Assembly (NCBI RefSeq): GCF_027887165.1
Contig: NC_077228.1
Coordinates: 104,579,660-104,643,659 of the forward strand
DNA: 64,000 nucleotides
Source of the DNA: Monodelphis domestica
Taxonomy: Eukaryota > Chordata > Mammalia > Didelphimorphia > Didelphidae
Reading direction: 5' to 3'
Under the pieces are notes generated by a model, which ran no database searches, had not been told where the DNA came from, and saw only the letters and a list, made by a program, of their open reading frames with translations. Shown here piece after piece: positions 57,151 through 64,000 of this stretch. The position numbers and the translations under genes were made by a program. How positions within the stretch are numbered: position 1 is the stretch's first letter; each line of letters opens with the position of its first letter.

Positions 57151-60125
57151 GTAAGGTGGACATGGCTGGGGTGGCCGCAGGGGCTCTGACCACGGGGGCC
57201 ATTCTTGGCTCACCTCCTGCCCTGCGGCCCCACAGCTGGTCTGTATTAGGGCAGCCCTGAGGAGGCTCGATCCGTCTTGGCTGCTGGCAAGCCAGAGCCC
57301 AGCTCCAGACTGCTTTTCTGTTGCGCTCCCCTAGAAACTCTGGGTGCCCCTTTGGGAGAAGTGCTGGCGGTGCTGGGGGTGGGGAGGGAAATCCAGGGAA
57401 ACCGGGAGCTTCTTCCTTGCCTCTGGACCTGTGCCGGAGCTTCTCTTCTGCCCCTGCCCCATCCCCACCGAGGAGTCTGGGCACGGGGCCATTTGTCCCG
57501 GCTCTTCTTCCCACAGGAGGAGGATGGATGCAACCAGGTAGAGGTATCTGCAGAAGAGGAGGCTGGAGGTAGGTGTCCAAGTGGGCCCCCGGATAGGGCC
57601 AGGGATAGTTTCCAGCATGGGGTGGGATTCTTCAGACTGTACCCTCCGCTCTGCGGAGCCCTGTCCCTCTTGGCTTCTTCCCTGCACGGGCATTTTCCTT
57701 CCCTATCCCCTCTAGGAGCAGGATACGGGAGGGAAACAGTCCCATCGGGTGGCACATGGCGCTAGACTTAAAGGCAGGGAGGGAGCTGGAAGAGATGACT
57801 CCTGGGATGCCATAATACTCCCAGCTCTAACTTTCCTTTCCCGGATCCCAACTCTAGGACAGCCCCTGCAGGTGAACATCAGTCGTCAAGGTCAGCCCAC
57901 CAGCCTGGTCCTGAATTGGGGGGCGCCAGTCCCTACTAGGCTGGGATATGCTCTCCATCTTGCCCGTCTGGGTCTCCCTGGCCCCCTGGAGAAGCTGCAG
58001 TTCCAGGCTGGCCCCAATACCAGTGGCTTCGAGTTCCAAGACTTGGTACCTGGGAGCCATTATCAGCTTGAGGTGACTGTGCTGCTCCCCTGCTCACAGA
58101 ATTCCACCCTCACACTCACAGCTCAGACAAGTGAGTGGCATCAGGGATCTGCCTGGCAAGGAAACTAGGCAAAGGGTACCTTTCAGTGGATTGGCAGAGG
58201 GTAGGAGCTGGGTGTAGGTGGGCAGTTTTTTAGGAATCAGATTTAATAGGAAGAGGGTAGCTAGGTGGCATAGTGGTTAGAGTGCCAGATCTGGAGTTGC
58301 AAGGACCTGGGTTCAAATGTGAACTCAGACACTTCCAAGCTGTGTGATCCTGGGCAAGTCATTTAACCACCATTGACTAGTCCTTGCCCTAAAACAGAAT
58401 ATAAGGGTTTTTTTTTAAGTTATTTTTTTAAAAGATTTAATAGGGTGATCTGGACATAATTTTAGAAGTAGAAGGGAGATGGGCACATCTCCATCACTAT
58501 TATCTCCCTCCTTTTCTATCCCTGGTGCAGCCCCTTCACCTGTCCGCAGTCTGAGACTCAACAACTCTGGGAGTCCCTCCAGCTTAGAGGCCACATGGGG
58601 TTCTGCTCCTGGAGAGCATAATGGCTACCAGCTTCTCCTTTACCATCTGGAGACCCAGACATTGGCGCGCAACATCTCAGTGTCTCAGGAAATTCTCTCC
58701 TACCATTTTGATAGTCTTCTTCCAGGCAGTGAATATGCCTTATGGGTCATTACCTGGGCTGGTGACCTCCATGCCAAGACCAACATTTGCCAATGGACAA
58801 GTAAGGAAAGTATTCTGAATTAACTTGGTTGGACTTATATCCTCAGGGACCTGGTAGCGTGGAGGGTGGGGTGAGGAGAGGGCAAATAGGGCAGAACCTC
58901 CTAGACAGGGTATTCAAGAGAGGAGCTAGTTTCTCTGTTGTCCTGAATGTCCACCATGTCTAGCTTAGGGCTATCTTCTCTACTTTTCTAGCCCTTAAGA
59001 CAGCAAGGTGGCATGGAGGTAGAGTCCTCAACCTGAAATCACAAAGAACCAGATTTGAACCCTGCTTTAGACATTAGCTGTAGGATCCTGAGCCAGTCAC
59101 TGAAAATCTCAGGACCTTAGTTCCTCATTTGTAAAATGGGAGCATTGGACTTCCTAGCTGTCACGGTCCCTTCTAGTTCCAAATCAGTGATCTGACGATC
59201 TTTTTTGAGGTGAATCATTTTTTTCTCTGCCCCCCAGCTCCAGTACCCCCAGAACAGTTAGACTTGTCTGCTGTGGGTCCAAGTACCCTTCAAGCCTCTT
59301 GGAGAAGGGCTGAGGGGGCAGCTTGGTTCTACTTGACTCTCTTGGATCTCTTGAACGGTACCATCCTCACAGCTGTGGTCAAGCGGGGCACCACCAACCA
59401 CACCTTCTACAACCTCTCTCCGGGCTATCCCTACCAGCTGTCACTCAGTGCTACTGCTGGCCTCTTGCAGGCTGGAGGACCCAATGCCACCGGGTGGACC
59501 TGTGAGTGTTGTTGGGGAAGCATGGAAAGAAAGGCATATTGGTTAAAGCAGCTCTAGGGCACATTGACAGGCTGTCCCTGGAAGTGGACCCCTTGGCACC
59601 CCACAATGAGGGAGTTATACAGTCATATGCCTCCCCCTGACCCCCAACCCCTCTTCCAGTTAAGCCGGGTGATAGTCTTCTGCAGGAGGAGTGACAGCCC
59701 AGTTCTTCTGTAACGCATACCATGTGGTAGCTACCAACATCTAGATGGATGACCAAACACAGTAGGAATGGAGTAGTCCCATAGCAGGGCATCTAGTCCC
59801 CACTTACCACTAACATCTGCCTTCTAACTCTCCATCTCTTTCTTCACCCCCTTGGGATTTCTCCCAACAGATCCCTCTGCCCCTTTGGACTTGGTGCTGA
59901 CTCCATGGCCCCCTGGACTCTCGGCAAGCTGGCAGGCAGGGCCAGGGACCCGGGATGGCTACCTGCTGCGGCTGAGTGGGCAAGCAGAGAGGAACAGTAC
60001 CATGGGCCCTGAGGCTCTCAATGCCACCTTCCCAGGTCCCCTTCCTGCTGGCCACTACACTTTGGAACTTACAGCCCTAGCTGGACCCCATGGTGCCTCT
60101 GCCCAGACGGATACCTGGCTGGAGT
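57094..60125 (+). CDS. PTPRV: PTPRV (OST-PTP/ESP) receptor tyrosine phosphatase, 5' part, runs off window
   Basis: Receptor-type phosphatase known from rodent osteoblasts and testis; in human the gene is a pseudogene. Six exons (57094-57150, 57517-57568, 57858-58130, 58531-58800, 59238-59501 and 59871-60125) join in one frame to 390 residues plus one base. The signal peptide MRPLLFLAVLLGLPGASA is followed by a short acidic segment and then four consecutive fibronectin-III-like modules. Each module is one exon in phase 1-1. Module motifs include LVPGSHYQLEVTVL, LLPGSEYALWVITWAG, LSPGYPYQLSLSA and PLPAGHYTLELTALAG, with several N-glycosylation sequons. These match the N-terminal half of mouse Ptprv as I recall it. 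The remaining modules, membrane segment and phosphatase domains would lie beyond 64000. No stop or frameshift is seen, so this copy may be functional. Confidence 0.9.
57517..57568 (+). CDS. PTPRV: PTPRV coding exon 2
   Basis: Encodes the acidic linker EEDGCNQVEVSAEEEAG plus one base; acceptor cttcccacag, donor gtaggt. Confidence 0.85.
57858..58130 (+). CDS. PTPRV: PTPRV coding exon 3 (FN3 module 1)
   Basis: 273 bp, phase 1-1, beginning G|QPLQVNISRQGQPTSLVLNW. Acceptor caactctag, donor gtgagt. Contains the sequons NIS, NTS and NST. Confidence 0.93.
58253..58435 (+). mobile_element. Marsupial CORE-SINE in PTPRV intron 3
   Basis: 'agggtagctaggtggcatag' head, core 'gtgtgatcctgggcaagtca', shortened tail. 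A MIR (+) lies in intron 4 at about 59000-59185. Confidence 0.85.
58531..58800 (+). CDS. PTPRV: PTPRV coding exon 4 (FN3 module 2)
   Basis: 270 bp, phase 1-1: T|PSPVRSLRLNNSGSPSSLEA... to NICQWT. Acceptor ctggtgcag, donor gtaagg. Confidence 0.93.
59238..59501 (+). CDS. PTPRV: PTPRV coding exon 5 (FN3 module 3)
   Basis: 264 bp, phase 1-1: T|PVPPEQLDLSAVGPSTLQAS... to NATGWT. Acceptor gccccccag, donor gtgagt. Confidence 0.93.
59871..60125 (+). CDS. PTPRV: PTPRV coding exon 6 (FN3 module 4)
   Basis: 255 bp, phase 1-1: Y|PSAPLDLVLTPWPPGLSASW... to TDTWLE. Acceptor tctcccaacag, donor gtgagc. It is the last PTPRV exon I can find before the window ends. Confidence 0.92.
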
Positions 60126-61934
60126 GTGAGCTGATGCATGTGGGCACAGGGTGGAGGGGAAGGGTTGAGGTATGGCCTCTCTCCAAGCCCTGCTCATGGG
60201 CATCAGCATTATGATCTGGGGTTATCCAAGCATCCTGGGTCTTCCAGGCCCTGGGATTATCTTGACCTCTCCCTGGGGGCTCTATATCAGCAGAAAGGTT
60301 ATAGTCTGCCAGGTTCCTCCAGGAAGGAAGCGGGAGACACTTAGTAGAACCTTGGATCATCTTAGCTGTTTTTTAACCTTTCTGAGTGAGTCAGCACCCC
60401 AGACTGGTTTGAGCAACATTTGCCTCTGTTATTGGATATAAAAATATGATATTTCAGATCTTTGCATATTACATATTAGAGGGTGGGAAGGGAAGGTTAT
60501 AAACACTAAATGTTATAAACACTAAAAACTATGTGCCAGGCACTGTGCTAAGCATTTTACAAGTATTATCTCATTTGCTCCTCACAACAACCCTGAGACA
60601 TAGATGCTATTATGAATCCCATTTTACAGATGAGGAAATTGAGACAGACATGTAGGAAGTATCTGAGGCTGGATTTGAATTCAGGTCTTCCTGACTCCAG
60701 AATGAAAGCTCCCATCCATTGTGTCTCCTGACTGCCTGGAGGGAGCTTGGTGCCATGGTCAGGGTCCAGCCTCACTCGAGCGAGACTCCAGGGTTCCCGA
60801 CAGGTAGCGAATGATCAGTCTAAATAAATAAAATAAAATAAATAACAAATGGAAGCCAGCTTAATCATTATGGCTATGGGACTGCTTTGTATCTTGACAG
60901 CTGCTCCACCATGCCCAGGCTGGGATTTTATTTTTATACCCATTTTCTTGGCATGCAGATTACATTACCTAACACACATGTTCAAAGAGATAATTGGAAA
61001 AGTGATACATTGACTTTTAACAAATCACTTGATTAACATTCTATATTTTTATATTGTGATTACAGACAGAATAAAAGATAAATGATTTCATCACAGGTGG
61101 CTTACTAGGGAGTTTGAGTTTCTGATTTGTGTAATTGAATCACTGAGCCATATTGAAGTTTAGTGTACCTGTACTGTACCTGTATGTATTGTATGGGCCT
61201 CTATGATTGATTTGTGTGCTGGCTTCATGAGAAAGTTTTGGGCTTGACCTGTAGCTGCAGTTTTGCTGGGAATTATGTACCTAAGGAAAAGTTAACCCAT
61301 GATAGTCTTTTGGGATTGGGTTTGAGGGTCTGATCTTTTGGTGATGTTTTGGGGAATAAGGGTACATGTGTTTTGCTCTTGCATTATTTCTTTTGAGGCT
61401 AGGGGGAATAATAATCATGTCAATTCATAGGTAAGGGGCATTGATGAAAGAGGTCATGTAAAAGGGGATAGAGTGGGCAGTCACATCTCACCAAGGACCA
61501 CTCTGTGGTCTCCTCAGTTACCACGCATGACTCAGTCAAGGCGTCCTTGTCTGATGGCCCCCAGCAGCTTGGCATGAAGCAAAGAGCTCATGTACTTGGA
61601 GCCAGGAGACCTGGGTTTGAATTCTGTTTCTGTAACTTACTAGGTAATTACAGTTTCATCTTCTGTACACAAAAGATCTCTTCGTCAATGTGGAGAACCA
61701 CAAGTGGAGACATTTCCTTCACTCATTCAGAATCCAACCAGTGTATGACTTAGTAAATAAGTTCTAGAGAATTGCTTCAGGCTCAAGAGACTCTTGGGCT
61801 TGTCAATTAGTGATTGTCTTGAACTCCCATTTTCATGTCTCTAAACCCAATTTTCTTTCTAAATATCTTATCACCTCTACTTAAAAAAAAGTTGCTATCT
61901 CTTATTTGTTTTTATTTAATTTAATTTTTTTTTT
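60126..61934 (+). other. PTPRV: PTPRV intron 6, left part
   Basis: Reverse MIR at 60515-60715 and a short MIR-like piece at 61570-61660. About 700 bp from 60750 to 61500 is AT-rich, with 'aaataaataaaataaaataa', and I could not assign it. No FN3-like coding sequence is visible. Confidence 0.5.
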
Positions 61935-62388
61935 TATAAAACCCTTACCTTCCGTCTTGGAGTCAAGACTGTGTATGGTTCCAAGGCAGAAGAGTGGTAA
62001 GGGCTAGGCAATGTAGGTTAAGTGACTTGCCCAGGGTCACACAGCTGGGAAGTGTCTGAGGCCAGATTTGAACTTAGGACCTCCCATCTCTAGGCCTGAC
62101 TCTCAATCCACTGAGCTACCCAGCTGTCCCCATATTGCTATCTTTTAAAAGAATTATTTGTCTCTCTTTTTTTCACTTTTGACTTTATTTTTTTAAACCT
62201 TTACCTTCCATCTTAGAATCAATACTATGTATTGGTTCCAAGGCAGAAGAGTAGTAAGGGCTAGGCAGTGGAGGTTAAATGACTTTCTTAGGGTCACACA
62301 GCTAGGAAGAATCTGACACGAGATTTGTACCTAGGACCTCCTGTCTCTGGGCTTGACTCTTAATCTATGAGCTACCCAGCTGCCCCCT
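61935..62388 (-). mobile_element. Two reverse CORE-SINEs
   Basis: Copies at 61935-62128 and 62185-62388. Both are near full length, with 'ggtcacacagctgggaagtg' or 'ggtcacacagctaggaagaa'. Confidence 0.9.
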
Positions 62389-62399
62389 ATACATATATA

Positions 62400-64000
62400 T
62401 GTAATTTTTTTTCTTCCTCTATCCCTCCCCAGAGGACCTTCCTTCTTGTTTTATAATTTATTTACCAATTACACATAATAATACATTTCTATAGGACCTT
62501 CCTTTTCAATGAAGAATAAAAAAGAAACATAGTTCAGCAAAACCAAACAACACATCACTCTAATTTAACTGCATATACATTGTTCAACACCTTCCCCTCT
62601 TTGAAGAAGGGAAGGAGGTACATCTTCTCATTTCCAGGGACTGGACTTGAGCATTATAATTAGGCAATATTGTTTCTTTGTGTTACATTTTTTTTAAACT
62701 TTTAAACATTATTTTATTTGGTCATTTTCAAACATTATTCATTGGAAACAAAGATCATTTTCTTTTCCTCCTCCCCCCCACCTCTCCCATAACCAACGCG
62801 CAATTCCACTGGGTATCACATGTGTCCTTGCTTCGAACCCATTTCCATGTTGTTGGTATTTGCATAAGGGTGTTCATTTAGAGTCTCTCCTCAATCATGT
62901 CCCCTCCACCCCTGTAGTCAAGCAGTTGCTTTTCTTCTATGTTTTTACTCCCACAGTTTGTCCTCTGCTCGTGGATAGTGTTTTTTCTCCTTGATCCCTG
63001 CAGATTGTTCAGGGACGTTGCATTGCCACTAATGGAGAAGTCCATTATGTTCGATTGTGCCACAGTGTATCAGTCTCTGTGTACAATGTTTTCCTGATTC
63101 TGCTCCTCTCACTCTGCATCACTTCCTGGAGGTTGTTCCAGTCTCCATGGAATTCCTCCACTTTATTATTCCTTTTAGTACAATAGTATTCCATCACCAA
63201 CATATACCACAATTTGTTCAGCCATTCCCCAATTGAAGGGCATCCCCTCATTTTCCAATTTTTGGCCACCACAAAGAGTGCAGCTATGAATATTCTTGTA
63301 CAAGTCTTTTCCCTTATTATCTATTTGGGGTACAAGCCCAGCAGTGCTATGGCTGGATCAAAGGGCAGACAGTCTTTTATTGCCCTTTGGGCATAGTTCC
63401 AAATTGCCCTCCAGAATGGTTGGATCAATTCACAACTCCACCAGCAATGAATTAATGTCCCTACTTTGCCACATCCCCTCCAGCATTTATTACTTTCCTT
63501 TGCTGTCATGTTAGCCAATCTGCTAGGTGTGAGGTGATACCTCAGAGTTGTTTTGATTTGCATCTCTCTGATTATAAGAGATTTAGAGCACTTTTTCATG
63601 TGCTTATTAATAGTTTTGATTTCTTTAACTGAAAACTGCCTGTTCATGTCCCTTGCCCATTTATCAATTGGAGAATGGCTTGATTTTTTTGTACAATTGA
63701 TTTAGCTCTTTGTAAATTTGAGTAATTAAAGCTTTGCCAGAGGTTTTGTTATGAAAATTGTTCTTTGTGTTACATTATTAGAGACATGGTGCAGATTGAT
63801 TTCCTGGTTTTGCTTGCTTCATTTTGCCTCTGTTCATAGAAATCTTTCCATGAATTCTTCATATATTCTTCATAATTCATAACATATAACATTTTATATA
63901 CTTCAAAATTCTTATAGGATACTATACTTCCATTACAGTCATATGGCACAATTTGTTTAACTAGTCCCTAATTGATGGGTGTTCCTTTTATTTCCAGAAA
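62400..64000 (-). mobile_element. Older L1-type LINE interrupted by the younger L1
   Basis: 62400-62673 and 63777-64000 read as one older L1 tail. Its right part ('cacaatttgtttaactagtc', 'cctaattgatgggtgttcc') is homologous to the younger copy's 'cacaatttgttcagccattc' and 'cccaattgaagggcatccc'. It continues beyond the window. Confidence 0.65.
62690..63760 (-). mobile_element. 5'-truncated L1 LINE with target-site duplication
   Basis: The minus strand encodes L1 ORF2 C-terminal relics ([20 protein letters not shown], then GCPSIGEWLNKLWYMLVMEY), followed by a 3' UTR and an A-run at the 62690 side. An exact 16-bp duplication, ttctttgtgttacatt, flanks it at 62674-62689 and 63761-63776. Frame breaks show it is dead. 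Confidence 0.9.

Noticed and set aside
56900-57765. Long minus-strand frames across PTPRV exons 1-2
   Set aside because: GC-rich antisense shadows; the plus-strand exons have signal peptide, splice sites and correct phases.
63045-63647. Apparent host genes with CWRGCGK and GEWLNKLW motifs
   Set aside because: These are L1 ORF2 C-terminal relics within an insertion bounded by target duplications.

Overview
This window looks like vertebrate, and specifically marsupial, genomic DNA. The genes are split into short exons with consensus splice sites. Roughly half of the remaining sequence is dispersed repeats: dozens of tRNA-derived CORE-SINEs of the marsupial type (head 'gggcagctgggtggctcag', core 'gtgtgaccctgggcaagtcac', tail 'ggaaggtaagggttt'), SINEs with an RTE/BovB-like tail, and MIR, L2, CR1-like and L1 fragments. 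The species cannot be fixed from sequence alone.

Three genes are supported exon by exon. (1) ARL8A, minus strand: coding exons 1-6 lie between 11920 and 354 and give residues 1-170 plus the first base of codon 171. The last exon lies beyond position 1. Its CpG-island promoter is at about 11.3-12.5 kb and is followed by triplet and pyrimidine-rich repeats. (2) PTPN7 (HePTP), minus strand: nine coding exons from 45126 to 20785 encode a complete 360-residue tyrosine phosphatase. A candidate 5' noncoding exon ends at 46672 and a candidate poly(A) signal lies at 17789-17794. (3) PTPRV (OST-PTP/ESP), plus strand: the first six coding exons (57094-60125) encode a signal peptide and four fibronectin-III-type domains. 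The rest runs off the right edge. The order ARL8A-PTPN7-PTPRV matches the human 1q32.1 order as I recall it. There PTPRV is a pseudogene, whereas here the visible exons are open.

Layout: 1-12 kb ARL8A; 12-17.8 kb intergenic (triplet repeats, L1 fragment, long GA microsatellite, SINEs); 17.8-46.7 kb PTPN7 with repeat-rich introns, including nested SINEs, a broken L2, a tandem array grown from a SINE tail, a SINE trimer and a CTTC microsatellite; 46.7-57.1 kb the region between the divergent PTPN7 and PTPRV genes, relatively repeat-poor from 47.7 to 51.3 kb; 57.1-60.1 kb PTPRV exons; 60.1-64 kb a PTPRV intron with MIR, SINEs and an L1 nested in an older L1.

The three genes do not form a pathway. 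ARL8A is a lysosome-positioning small GTPase, PTPN7 is a haematopoietic MAP-kinase phosphatase, and PTPRV is a receptor-type phosphatase. I found no evidence of a new multi-gene system. The less ordinary observations are the open marsupial PTPRV, the PTPN7 leader with a minimal upstream ORF and two in-frame starts, the triplet repeats at the ARL8A promoter, and several unusual SINE-derived tandem structures.
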